IMG/VR virus record: IMGVR_UViG_3300033553_000030
Location: 1-29,667 of that record
From: a virus
DNA: 29,667 nucleotides
Direction: 5' to 3' (one strand)
Part shown: piece by piece, positions 20,457 to 28,718 of the stretch
How the letters are laid out: every line of letters begins with the position of its first letter
Position numbering within the stretch: the stretch's first letter is position 1
Made by a program: the position numbers and the translations under genes
Notes under the pieces: generated by a model
Told to the model about the DNA's origin: nothing
Database searches by the model: none
What the model saw: only the letters and a program-made list of their open reading frames with translations

Positions 20457-22400
20457 TTAGCTATGCGTGATTTCCAGAATGACCGAGGTGTTCATGGGCA
20501 TGTACGGCGTACCAGAAGATGAGTAGATGGCTATGCCCTTGGCCGTGTTGTCACGCAAGGCGTTGCCGTGGCTGACGGGCAATTCAGCCCACTTTGTCTG
20601 TCCCCAAGCCCATGTCACCCCCGGCACGTTTGAGTTGGATAGTGCGGGAGCGCTGGCGCTCCCGCTTGCAGGCTGACTGGACAAGTTGTGAGTCCAAAAA
20701 GCCAGCGCCCCACCTGCGGAAGAACCACCAGAAGCCTGACGTGTCATCCTGATGCGCACACGGTCAACCGTGCGCCCAGAGAGCGCGGTGCGAATAGCGG
20801 CATCATCAAAGCCAACGAGTCCACGGTGGTTGCCGTAGCCACCCCACTCACCCTGAATAAGACGGGTGTCGTCGCGATAGTGGTTGAACGACGTACGCCA
20901 CGAGCGAGTCCAGTTGCCTCCCCATGTCGAGGTCTTGACAGGACCCGGAGGTGGGGACGATGTGCCAGTGTTCACGGTCAGCGTCGTGGAGCGCCCTCCC
21001 CAAGTCGTGACAATGTTGCTCGTCGTGCCCCCCGGCTGGCTGGTGACGCCGTACATGGTCGAGGCGACGTTGTAGACGCCATAGCGGTCACCCAGCCCCG
21101 TGCAGGCGTCGATGACGCACTGGGCATTCTTCCACAGGTGGATGGCGTCATAGTTCGTCCCGTAAATGTCCACCAGACGGAGGTGCCCCTTGGCCCCGTC
21201 AGCGAGCCGAACGCCGTGGGAGATGGTGTTGTTGCCGTAGATAACGCAGTCGTTCATCCACAGGAACGTCCCCGACCCCTCCACGTTGACGCACGCTTCC
21301 GCCGTCCCCGCGTTCATGAGGAACTGGTTCATGTAGACCGTGAAGCCGCTATTGTTGAGCAGATGGAAGGTCACGCCGTCCATAATCGGGGTGTTGCTGG
21401 TGCCGTAGGGGACGAAGCGGAGCGTCCCATTGGACCTGCCCCCGAGGATAATGTGGCCGGTCGGGTTGGTGACAGCGTTGCGCAGGTAGATGGTGTGGTC
21501 GAGGCCGCCAAGGTCATCAGGAATGTCCTGCACGGCGCGGGACACTGACTCGTATGGGGACGCCTCCGTGCCTAGCCCGGTGTTGTCGTTGCCTGCCGTG
21601 CCGTGGACGTAGATGTTGATGCCCCCGGTGGCGCGGCGGGCCACAGTAGGGCTTGTAAAGTCGCCAACGTAGAAGCGGCTCGCCCCGAAGCCGCCCTCCT
21701 GCTGGTCCAGCTCAAAGAGCGTTTCAATGCCGTCCGCGTCAAGCACATGCATGTTGCCTAGAGCGTTGCTGGAACCTCCGAGAGCCAACGTCCCACCTTG
21801 GCTCTTTGCCCATGACACGCTATTGTCCACCAGTGCAGCACCAGTGATGCTTCCTTCGTGGATAACCAGTCCTGTGTTGGACAGGCTGAAGCCGGTTTCA
21901 GCTACGTCGTCGTAGTTGGCTGACCTTAGTGCTCCCCCGGACAAAATAATGTCCCCGGAAGTGACCGTGAAGTCACTCCCGTTGATGTTTACCGCAGCAC
22001 CGTCGAAGTTAACTGTTCCCCCTGTCAGCGACATGGACCCAGTGTTGAGGTTGAGTGCGCCGCCGTTGACCTGAACAGAGCCAGCGTCGTTTACGATGAT
22101 GTTGCCGCCTTCGTCCACGGTCAGGTTATTGCCTGACACTTCTAGAGTGGCGTTGACGAATACTCCTGCTGGCCCCCCAGAAAAAAGCACGCCACCAAAG
22201 CTGTCGTAAATGGTCAGGTCGCCACCTTCGATAATCAGGTCGCCACCGTTAGCGATGGTGATGGTTCCTCCACGTACCGACAGGTCGCCTTGGCTGATTG
22301 AGGAATTGCCAAGGTTGGCTGACCGCTCTACCCCGGCAAGCCTGCGCTCCATGGCTTCCAGACGGTCAGCGGTAGTGTTTGGCTTTCTGCGTGTGCTCAT
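20457..22400 (-). CDS. Tail fibre with beta-helix, 647 aa
   Basis: The N-terminus has a short coiled coil (TADRLEAMERRLAGVERSA). Residues about 35-170 are Gly/Asn/Asp-rich short strands (GDLSVRGGTITIANGGDLII and similar), a repetitive triple-strand fibre. Residues about 255-480 have a right-handed beta-helix look (INIYVHGTAGNDNTGLGTEA, YESVSRAVQDIP, TIYLRNAVTN, NDCVIYGNNTISHGV), as in pectin-lyase-like phage fibres. The C-terminal 150 residues resemble a carbohydrate-binding or collagen-binding-like beta domain (VDRVRIRMTRQASGG, MNTSVILEITHS). It may be a depolymerase or adhesin; no catalytic residues can be assigned. Confidence 0.8.
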   Translation of the reverse strand: MSTRRKPNTTADRLEAMERRLAGVERSANLGNSSISQGDLSVRGGTITIANGGDLIIEGGDLTIYDSFGGVLFSGGPAGVFVNATLEVSGNNLTVDEGGNIIVNDAGSVQVNGGALNLNTGSMSLTGGTVNFDGAAVNINGSDFTVTSGDIILSGGALRSANYDDVAETGFSLSNTGLVIHEGSITGAALVDNSVSWAKSQGGTLALGGSSNALGNMHVLDADGIETLFELDQQEGGFGASRFYVGDFTSPTVARRATGGINIYVHGTAGNDNTGLGTEASPYESVSRAVQDIPDDLGGLDHTIYLRNAVTNPTGHIILGGRSNGTLRFVPYGTSNTPIMDGVTFHLLNNSGFTVYMNQFLMNAGTAEACVNVEGSGTFLWMNDCVIYGNNTISHGVRLADGAKGHLRLVDIYGTNYDAIHLWKNAQCVIDACTGLGDRYGVYNVASTMYGVTSQPGGTTSNIVTTWGGRSTTLTVNTGTSSPPPGPVKTSTWGGNWTRSWRTSFNHYRDDTRLIQGEWGGYGNHRGLVGFDDAAIRTALSGRTVDRVRIRMTRQASGGSSAGGALAFWTHNLSSQPASGSASAPALSNSNVPGVTWAWGQTKWAELPVSHGNALRDNTAKGIAIYSSSGTPYMPMNTSVILEITHS

Positions 22401-22420
22401 TGATTGCTCCTTGGGGGCTG

Positions 22421-23446
22421 TTATTCGTTGGTCACGTCAAACTGAATCGACTCGTTGCCGGTGCTGTCGTAGGCGTGACGCCACCCGATGATGCGGGCAC
22501 GTCCGTTGTAGTTCAGCCAGCCGTCATTGAGCTTGACCTGCACCCAGTCACCAGCCCTCCACTGTCCCGGTACGGGGTCTTGGGGGTTGGTCAGTGCCAG
22601 TGTGGGCACGTTGTAGGGTTCTTCGTACAGGTCAACGTCAGCAGCAGCGTGTTCTTGCAGCGTCGTTGCGTTAACCACGGTCTTGTAGTTGGTCGTCTTG
22701 TCCAGTTGTGGTCTGCCGTTGAGTGGCCTTGAGGCGCTTTGTACGAGCATTGTCTCTTCTTCCCCGGCACCAACTGAGTTGACGTGGTTGGCCATGTCTA
22801 GGCCGTCAATGTCTTGCCCGTAGTTGGACAAAGTGACTTCACTGGCTAGGACAATATCGGTGTCCCTGCCTAGGGAATCTCCTACGATTGCCTTTCGTGG
22901 GTAGCCCTCGTCTTGCGAGCCAACAATGAACTCAATGTCTGGCCCCCCGATTACGTCTGTCAGGTCTTCAAGTACGGAACCAACTGTCTGGAACTCATAG
23001 CCGTAGTAGGTACGGTCCCGGTTCTTGTTTTCTGTGAGCACCTGCACGTCCACGTTGATGCCGCTGGGTGCTGCGTAGGTGTCAATCAACTGCTTCACGA
23101 TTTGTGTCTGGGGCACGTTTATGTAGGTAGCTGTGGGGGTGATGACGCGCTTGTGCAAGTAGTGGTGCATGGACTTTGCCCCAATGCGCACAGAGCCCGT
23201 GTCTCCTTGCCCGCCTACCACGATGCCGTCACCAACAACAATGCCGTTGCGCTCCACGTATACGACTGTTCGCCAAATGTCTGCTTCTGTTAGTCCACAG
23301 TCGTACAGGCCAAAGTTAAGGGTCATGGAACCCGCGCGGTTGAGTTCGTGGGTCCATGTGGCGCTCAGTGGGCTGAGTTCTTCACGGACTACACCAGTGA
23401 TTAGGTCTACTGCAAGGAACCTCCACGTTGTCTGTGTGTTTGGCAT
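22421..23446 (-). CDS. Minor tail protein (ReqiPepy6 gp37-like), 341 aa
   Basis: It opens with WRFLAVDLITGVVREELSPL and continues with WTHELNRAGSMTLNF, the pattern of the gp37-like baseplate-hub family found after the distal tail protein in actinophages and firmicute phages. VPQTQIVKQLIDTYA and GDWVQVKLNDGWLNYNGRARIIG further support this. It would form part of the tail-tip hub. An AAGGAGG site precedes the ATG and the G-tract motif lies just upstream (23466-23478). Confidence 0.82.
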   Translation of the reverse strand: MPNTQTTWRFLAVDLITGVVREELSPLSATWTHELNRAGSMTLNFGLYDCGLTEADIWRTVVYVERNGIVVGDGIVVGGQGDTGSVRIGAKSMHHYLHKRVITPTATYINVPQTQIVKQLIDTYAAPSGINVDVQVLTENKNRDRTYYGYEFQTVGSVLEDLTDVIGGPDIEFIVGSQDEGYPRKAIVGDSLGRDTDIVLASEVTLSNYGQDIDGLDMANHVNSVGAGEEETMLVQSASRPLNGRPQLDKTTNYKTVVNATTLQEHAAADVDLYEEPYNVPTLALTNPQDPVPGQWRAGDWVQVKLNDGWLNYNGRARIIGWRHAYDSTGNESIQFDVTNE

Positions 23447-23465
23447 TGGTGGTTCCTCCTTAGTT

Positions 23466-23564
23466 CCCCCCGCAAAAAACCTGCACTGGTCAGGCTGGGG
23501 CGGGCTGTTCTATTCTGCACTCCGGGCTACGCCCTACGTGCAGCACGTATTTTTTGTCGGGGGG
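23466..23564 (-). other. Intergenic element bounded by inverted G-tract motifs
   Basis: CCCCCCGCAAAAAAC at 23466 and its near inverse TTTTTTGTCGGGGGG ending at 23564 bound about 70 bases. Inside are hairpins GGGC-GTA-GCCC and TACGTGC/GCACGTA. The two motifs could pair into one long stem of about 14 bp with the rest as loop. Confidence 0.55.
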
Positions 23565-24470
23565 CTACGTAATGGATGCTGTCCAACTAACTACAGCGTC
23601 CCCCGTGTCAGAAGGAAGCCCAGACAGACGCAACTCGTTGAAGCCTGCCTCCATCCCAAAGTTCACGAAGTCTCCCGTGGCAAGGTGATAGCGGTTGGCC
23701 CCACTCAGTTGAACCGTCCTAGCGCCTAGGTCCATGATTACTGTCTTGTTGGCTGGCACAGTGCCGTTGTAGCCAACAGTCTGTCCAGTCGTCACGTTCT
23801 GTAGTTGTGGGGTGGTCAATGGTCCACGCAACGTAATTGTTGGGCGCACAAAGTCTGAGCCGTCAACAAGCACTTCAGTGCCAGCAACGCCAGCAGCCCC
23901 ATACGTGTAGTCGTAGGTCTTGTCGTAGGTGCGTCCCCCGTCAAAGGTGGTCAACCCAACCGTCTTGTTACGTACAGCCATGCCCACGGCGTTTCCGTCT
24001 ACGTCAGTGTCCACTAGATAAAGCCTGTGGTCCACAGCGTCAAAGCGCAGCATCAGCGACACCAGTCCACTACGGGACTCTGAGTAGTCCACATTGGCAA
24101 GACGTGGCCTGCCAATCATGGCGTACGGACCTGTGCCGTTGATGGTCACGTAGGCCACGGTGTCTTCTTGTCGCCTACGCCATGCCTGCTTGATTTCCTG
24201 CACACGGCCAGTCACCTCAGCAGCGCCAATGTCGCCCTGTGCTGTTGCTGCACTGGTAGCCATCACACGAACCTCTGGCAAGGTCACAATGCGTGGCCCG
24301 TACCAGTCGTTGAAGTGCGTTACCCCATCCATACGTGGGTAAGACACGTCACCTGTCTCCAACTGAGGCATGCCCAGTCCGTCAGGCTCCTGAAGAATGT
24401 GCCCTGCGTATGTGTTGTCTGTGGACAGCTCTACACCGTCCAACACGAACTTCCAGCGTGCTCCTGCCAT
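23565..24470 (-). CDS. Distal tail protein (Dit-like), 301 aa
   Basis: The ATG at 24470 (MAGARWKFVLDGVELSTD) follows AGGGAGG. N-terminal Dit-like features are visible: YAGHILQEPDGLGMPQLETGDVSYPRMDGV, then FNDWYGPRIVTLPEVRV, the usual order for siphophage tail-tip proteins right after the tape measure. A beta-rich C-terminal galectin-like domain follows (TITLRGPLTTPQLQNVTTG). It would form the ring at the tail end that receives the hub and fibres. Confidence 0.82.
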   Translation of the reverse strand: MAGARWKFVLDGVELSTDNTYAGHILQEPDGLGMPQLETGDVSYPRMDGVTHFNDWYGPRIVTLPEVRVMATSAATAQGDIGAAEVTGRVQEIKQAWRRRQEDTVAYVTINGTGPYAMIGRPRLANVDYSESRSGLVSLMLRFDAVDHRLYLVDTDVDGNAVGMAVRNKTVGLTTFDGGRTYDKTYDYTYGAAGVAGTEVLVDGSDFVRPTITLRGPLTTPQLQNVTTGQTVGYNGTVPANKTVIMDLGARTVQLSGANRYHLATGDFVNFGMEAGFNELRLSGLPSDTGDAVVSWTASIT

Positions 24471-24591
24471 TGTGTCCTCCCTGTGGGCTCTGTGTGCCCG
24501 CCTAAGCCGTTTGTTTATTGTGTGGGTGGGATGGGGTACCCCACCCACAGGGTTTGTTACACGGCCTTGTGTGGCCTTAAGCCTGCGTACC

Positions 24592-26916
24592 CTAGACCAT
24601 TGTTGCCTGAATTACTCCGTAGCGAAGCATCCACTCCAACTCCCGGTATGTCTTGTGGGAGTCAACTGGTCCGTTGAAGTTCATGTTCACTTCTGTGGAC
24701 GACTTGCCTGTGGTTAGGGTCGTGCCTTGGTCCTTGGCGTTGTCCAAGGCCCGCTTTGTTTCGGGGGCAGGAATAATCGTCCCCGCTGAACGAGGCACGA
24801 AGAACTCGGGTCCTTCTTCACCAACTAGCGCTAGCTCGCCCTTGTCAAGTGGTCCACCATCGGCCTTCTCAGTGAATCGTCCACCCGGCCCGCCACCACT
24901 AGTGCGTCTTGACACCATAGTGCCATAGCGCTCGTTGTAGGTCAGCGTTATTGAGCGGTTCTGGATGTTTGAGTACGAATTCTTGAAGTCACGTAGCTTG
25001 GTCATTGCGGTGGCAGTGTTTAGGTCGAGGCGCGTCTTCGCCACAGACGGCACATTCCTAACTTCCGCGTTGGCGTCTTCGTAGGATTCGCGAATGTCAT
25101 CGGCCTGTTGCTCGGTCAATTTACCCGTGCGGACCCACTCATCAAGCTTTGCGTCAAAGTCTTCCGTGGAGGCAGCAGCCGCGATGCCTGCGTCTTCCAC
25201 GTCCAAGTTGGCTGCCGCCAAGTCAAGGGAGGCTGCCTTTGCCTCGTCTGATTCCACGCCGTACTTATCGACAGCCGTTGTGTAGGCTTCCTGCGCTGTC
25301 GTCTGCCTGTCTGTCGCTCGGATAAACGCGAAGGCTGGGTCAATTGCTGCGCGCCTGTCGGCGGCAAGAGTGCGCTCCTTGTCAATTACGCCCTGTACAG
25401 AACTGGCCACGTTTGTGTAGGCAATATTCAGCCCACGGTTCTTTTCGTCCAGCCCCCCGGTGGCGTCAGCCAAGCCCTTACGTACAGGCTTTCCGTCAAC
25501 CATCTTGTCTTGCAGTAGGCTCTCGGTCGCCACTAGTGTCTGGTCAATGCTTGCCAGACGCTCGGATTCAGTCGTAGCCTTCTTGATTTCTTCAGTGCCG
25601 CCATAGTACGCATCCGTAACTTGGTCCAAGTCGCGGGCCTTGTTGACGTAATCCATCCCGCCGTTTTCTTCTGTGTCGTAGAGTGCTGCCAGTGCGGTTT
25701 CCTCCGCCGCAATCTTTGTCTCTACTATGTCCCTTGCGTTACCCTCACCAAGGATAGCGTCAGTCAGCAAATCCTTACTGATGCCGATTTTGTTGGCGGC
25801 ATCAATTGCACCATCCCCGGCAAGGTCATTCTCGACCCACGCCCTCGTGTTGTCGGTAAGTTCGGAAGTTTGCCCGTTGATGGTTTCAGACAGTTCACCC
25901 ACACGTTGCTCTGCGTTGTTGTTCTCTAGGGCGAGGTAGCCAATCACGGCTACGGCACCAGCAATCGCAATGCCCCACGGACCAGAGGCAAGCACTGCGG
26001 TACGCATGGCCCCAAAGGCCTTGACCACGTTGCCCGATACGGTCAGCAAGGGACCAAGGGCAGCAGCCAGACCGCCAACTCCGATGATGGCCTTCTGTGT
26101 GCCTTCTGGCATTGACGAGAAGGTGTCTACAAGGCCACTGGCCGCTTCTAGGACAAAGCCAGCGGCGGGAAGTAGCTTCTCCCCGAATTCAGCGCCCAAG
26201 TCCTTTACCTGCGCCCTCAGGATTTGTGAGGCACCAGCAGCAGTGCCAGCTTCACGTGCAAATGCACCCTGAGCACTTGCTGTCTGTTCAGTCAGCAAGG
26301 ACAGGGTTGCCTGAGATTCGGCATTCTTCTTGGCAGCGGCAGTTGATGTGTCCAACCCAAGTGCAGCAATACGGCTGTTCACGTCCACCTGCTTGATGGA
26401 CACACCGTACTTCTCGATTGGGTCACGCTCCCCCCTCATCAAAGAGGACAGAGCAGCCACAGCGTCTGACGTTGAGCCACCAAACTGCGCGGCAAGGTCA
26501 GCACCTGTGGAAATCAATCCCTCTGTGAGTACAGCAGACTCCTGAGCGCTGTAGCCCAGTGACTGCAATTGCGCACCCACAACGGAAGCGAACTCGTTGA
26601 ACTCTGCCTCTGACAGGCCAAGGGCTTCTGCTGCGCCCTCAGCAATTCCCTTCACTGTTTCAGCGGCTGAGCCAAATACAGCGTCAACAGCCCCAATGGA
26701 CTGTTCTAGGTCGCTGGCAGACTTGATGGCCAGCCCAAACCCTGCCGCGATTGGCAGGGTAAGGTTGCGGGTCAGCTTGCCCCCAAGGTCAATGGCCTTC
26801 TCGGCAACCTTTGATGCCTTGCTGGCTGCGGAATTGACTTCCTTCTCTACCTTCTGGGCGAACCCGTCGAAGTCGGGTTCAATCCCTACGTAGCCCCGGC
26901 CAAATTCCGTACTCAT
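24592..26916 (-). CDS. Tape measure protein, 774 aa
   Basis: It is the largest gene wholly inside the linear window and follows the chaperone pair. The N-terminus (VGIEPDFDGFAQKVEKEVNSAASKASK) and the domain with LSEAEFNEFASVVGAQLQSL, STGADLAAQFGGSTSDAVAALSS and RGERDPIEKYGVSI are standard for phage tape measures. Hydrophobic segments (AIIGVGGLAAALGPLLTV, WGIAIAGAVAVIGYLAL) are in the middle; coiled coil and helix fill the rest. At about 0.15 nm per residue the tail would be near 115 nm. No peptidase domain is seen. GGGGAGAG precedes the ATG. Confidence 0.9.
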   Translation of the reverse strand: MSTEFGRGYVGIEPDFDGFAQKVEKEVNSAASKASKVAEKAIDLGGKLTRNLTLPIAAGFGLAIKSASDLEQSIGAVDAVFGSAAETVKGIAEGAAEALGLSEAEFNEFASVVGAQLQSLGYSAQESAVLTEGLISTGADLAAQFGGSTSDAVAALSSLMRGERDPIEKYGVSIKQVDVNSRIAALGLDTSTAAAKKNAESQATLSLLTEQTASAQGAFAREAGTAAGASQILRAQVKDLGAEFGEKLLPAAGFVLEAASGLVDTFSSMPEGTQKAIIGVGGLAAALGPLLTVSGNVVKAFGAMRTAVLASGPWGIAIAGAVAVIGYLALENNNAEQRVGELSETINGQTSELTDNTRAWVENDLAGDGAIDAANKIGISKDLLTDAILGEGNARDIVETKIAAEETALAALYDTEENGGMDYVNKARDLDQVTDAYYGGTEEIKKATTESERLASIDQTLVATESLLQDKMVDGKPVRKGLADATGGLDEKNRGLNIAYTNVASSVQGVIDKERTLAADRRAAIDPAFAFIRATDRQTTAQEAYTTAVDKYGVESDEAKAASLDLAAANLDVEDAGIAAAASTEDFDAKLDEWVRTGKLTEQQADDIRESYEDANAEVRNVPSVAKTRLDLNTATAMTKLRDFKNSYSNIQNRSITLTYNERYGTMVSRRTSGGGPGGRFTEKADGGPLDKGELALVGEEGPEFFVPRSAGTIIPAPETKRALDNAKDQGTTLTTGKSSTEVNMNFNGPVDSHKTYRELEWMLRYGVIQATMV

Positions 26917-26954
26917 TGTCTACTCTCCCCGCGTCCGAACTCGGTCGCCATGAT

Positions 26955-27269
26955 TTACTCCTTGGGTGTATCCCCTTCTTCTGTTGGTGTATGTGTTACT
27001 GCCCCCCCGAAAAAGTTCAGCATGTCTACTTCACTGGCCTGCTTGCGCTTTGGCCCGTTCGGGGAGTTCTTGATTGCCTTGATTACGGCCTGTGTGTAGC
27101 TAGAGTCATGGGGAAGACCCTCAACAAGAGCAGCCACCCTGCGGACACTCAACGTGCCCCTGTACAGGTCTAGTAGGTCAATGCTGTAGTAGCGCAGCAA
27201 GTCCGCTTCTAGGTATGGGTGATACCACTCAAGCGTCCACCACAGGCGGGTTATTTTGCTTTGCTGTCT
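26955..27269 (-). CDS. Tail assembly chaperone, frameshift extension (-1 frame)
   Basis: In the -1 frame relative to the first chaperone gene this stays open from just after an in-frame TGA (about 27286-27284) to the stop at 26955. It encodes RLWWTLEWYHPYLEADLLRY and then YSIDLLDLYRGTLSVRRVAALVEGLP, typical of the second chaperone part in actinophages. The slip must occur between about 27283 and 27251. The AAA codons at 27271-27269 and 27256-27254, each preceded by A, are the best sites. No canonical XXXYYYZ heptamer in the right phase is seen. The coordinates assume the first AAA. Confidence 0.8.
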   Translation of the reverse strand, partial: RQQSKITRLWWTLEWYHPYLEADLLRYYSIDLLDLYRGTLSVRRVAALVEGLPHDSSYTQAVIKAIKNSPNGPKRKQASEVDMLNFFGGAVTHTPTEEGDTPKE

Positions 27270-27547
27270 TTTTCTTCGCCGTCACCCTTGAGGCCCCATG
27301 TTTCAAGCATGTGGTCAAGCAGTGCGTTCACGTCTTCGGTACTTGCGTCTTCGGTAATCTGTGCCCAGTTGTCCTTGCCAAGCACCTCTGCCATGCACTC
27401 GTCAGTCTTGTTGCGGACAAGTGCCTTCCATGCCTTCCACGGAATTTCCGGGGGGATGGAGTATGTCTCACCCTCAAAGGTGAAGGTGTTCTCTTCTTTG
27501 GTTGCTTCCGTTCGTGCTGCGCGTGCAGCGTCTAGGTCGAAGTTCAT
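27251..27547 (-). CDS. Tail assembly chaperone, short form, 98 aa
   Basis: A small acidic/basic protein (MNFDLDAARAARTEATKEENTFTFEGETYSIPPEIPWKA split by domain, then ALLDHMLETWGLKGDGEEKD) placed between the major tail protein and the tape measure. The combination FEGETYSIPPEIPW is characteristic of gpG-like chaperones. It would bind the tape measure with its frameshifted longer form. The last codons, GAA GAA AAA GAC AGC AAA GCA AAA TAA, are the slip zone. AAGGAG precedes the ATG. Confidence 0.85.
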   Translation of the reverse strand: MNFDLDAARAARTEATKEENTFTFEGETYSIPPEIPWKAWKALVRNKTDECMAEVLGKDNWAQITEDASTEDVNALLDHMLETWGLKGDGEEKDSKAK

Positions 27548-27581
27548 TCGCAGGCTCCTTGGGGGCTATGTCTGTTGTTTA

Positions 27582-27610
27582 GTGCCCCCGGCCAAAAATG
27601 CCGGGGGCAC
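27582..27610 (-). other. Perfect 11-bp hairpin after the major tail protein gene
   Basis: GTGCCCCCGGC pairs with GCCGGGGGCAC around a 7-nt loop with five A/T. It lies directly after the major tail protein stop and before the chaperone ribosome site. It probably protects the abundant upstream mRNA and lowers expression of the chaperones; there is no U-run. Confidence 0.65.
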
Positions 27611-27620
27611 CATGTGTTTG

Positions 27621-28175
27621 TTACGCGATGAAGGCCGCGTCATTGGTCAGAAGCGAGAACACCGGATTGGTGCCATCGCTTGCTGCCGCGAATGTGATGG
27701 GCAACTCAGAGTTGTCCGAGCGGGTCAGGGAGGTTTCTACGCCCTCCTGCACCATGCCCTTGGGAATCACCAAGCGGTAGATGCGGGTGCCGTCCTGCCA
27801 TTCAAGAACAAGCATGCGCTCGTCAAGAACTTCAGGGCTAGGTGGCACGTATGTAGCCACAGTAAGGTCGTCAGTGACCGTTCCACCACCGAAGGCAAGC
27901 TTCAGCGTGTCAGCGTTCCACTGGCTCAGGGCAAAGGACACGGAAAATCCACGTCCAGTCACCACCGTGCGGGCAGGGTAGAAGTCCTGCCAAATACCGA
28001 TTGGGCTGGTTTCCACTGAGTTGTTCAGTGAAGCGCCTTCTTCGTTTACTGCACCGAGGTCGATGAATGCAACGTCCAGTGCGGTGCTTACGTCAGTAGG
28101 TGCCGTTGACCCGAGAGGGGCAACGAAGACGGAGCCATTGGCCCCAACTAGAATTTCACTTGAGTTTGTCGCCAT
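27621..28175 (-). CDS. Major tail protein, 184 aa
   Basis: The ATG at 28175 (MATNSSEILVGANGSVFVAPLGST) follows AAGGAG. The longer frame to 28247 has no site. The sequence is typical: ILVGANGSVFVAPLGSTAPTD, AFIDLGAVNEEGASLNNSVE, TSPIGIWQDFYPARTVVTG, GFSVSFALSQWNADTLKLAFGGG and a C-terminal VIPKGMVQEG. It forms the tail tube and precedes the chaperones. Three small hairpins fill the leader (28176-28304), including ATGCAC/GTGCAT. Confidence 0.88.
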   Translation of the reverse strand: MATNSSEILVGANGSVFVAPLGSTAPTDVSTALDVAFIDLGAVNEEGASLNNSVETSPIGIWQDFYPARTVVTGRGFSVSFALSQWNADTLKLAFGGGTVTDDLTVATYVPPSPEVLDERMLVLEWQDGTRIYRLVIPKGMVQEGVETSLTRSDNSELPITFAAASDGTNPVFSLLTNDAAFIA

Positions 28176-28304
28176 GTGTATTGTCTCCTTGGGCATTTGT
28201 GCCCGATTGTTACCCCTTTCGTCTGGGGTGAGTTTTTTTGCATGCACTTGCTGTGCATTTGTGTTTCTGTACAGGTCCTACCCAGTGACCACGCAAGTAT
28301 CGTA

Positions 28305-28718
28305 CTAGGCGTTACGCACGTAAAGGTCGTGGTCTAGGACATAGCGGGGTTGCTTTGTCTCTGGGTCGGGTAGGTATAGCATTCCTGAAACTGGGTCAGT
28401 TGTAGTGATTGTCATTCCCAATCCCCTCCAACCGGCTGCACCAGCAAGAGCAGCAATCACCTTCCGGCTAAGCTCATTTGCTTCGTACTGACTATTGCCG
28501 TAGCACTCAATCTGTAGTGTTGCCCTGTCAAGCGTTGCGTCCGCTCGCACGGTTCCGCCCACCCTCACCAAGCTCACTAGTGGGTACGTAGGATTGGCTG
28601 GGACGCTTGTGTAAACCCGTCCGTTGACCATCAGGGCCACTGCCATGACTGAACGCAGATACTTGACTGATGCCAATTCTGTGTCCGGCAGTGCTGCGTA
28701 GGTCGTCTGTACTGCCAT
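28305..28718 (-). CDS. Tail terminator, possible separate product from an internal start
   Basis: Within the long fusion gene, an in-frame ATG at 28718 is preceded by GGAGG (28731-28727) with an 8-nt spacer. This is as good a ribosome site as those of the other structural genes. The product would be 137 residues, a normal length for a siphophage tail terminator, which forms a hexameric ring at the top of the tail. The next gene is the major tail protein, the usual partner. I infer two products, a rare long fibre-bearing form and a short terminator. The family call rests on context, length and general fold pattern, not on a diagnostic motif. Confidence 0.6.
   Translation of the reverse strand: MAVQTTYAALPDTELASVKYLRSVMAVALMVNGRVYTSVPANPTYPLVSLVRVGGTVRADATLDRATLQIECYGNSQYEANELSRKVIAALAGAAGWRGLGMTITTTDPVSGMLYLPDPETKQPRYVLDHDLYVRNA

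Larger units (their letters stand above)
9..27014 (-). repeat. Dispersed G-tract motif, minus-strand consensus TTT-n(0-3)-C-GGGGGG, at least 14 copies
   Basis: Plus-strand C-tracts followed within a few bases by AAA start at 9, 2721, 3306, 3717, 6226, 11106, 12208, 13840, 17059, 19037, 20051, 22173, 23466 and 27002. Looser forms are at 9955, 11002, 21934 and 27585. Copies in the opposite orientation are at about 1352, 3386, 8896, 11970 and 23549. Most lie at gene junctions just before ribosome sites, but those at 9, 3306, 13840, 22173 and 27002 are inside genes. The most regular form is AAATTTATCGGGGGGAA. From base composition alone I would expect about one such combination at most. Function unknown; see the findings. 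Confidence 0.7.

Noticed and set aside
20930-21660. Apparent higher GC in the beta-helix part of the tail fibre, as if recently acquired
   Set aside because: Hand counts of 60-base samples gave about 62-63 percent there, against 58-63 percent in nearby tail genes. The difference is too small to claim transfer.
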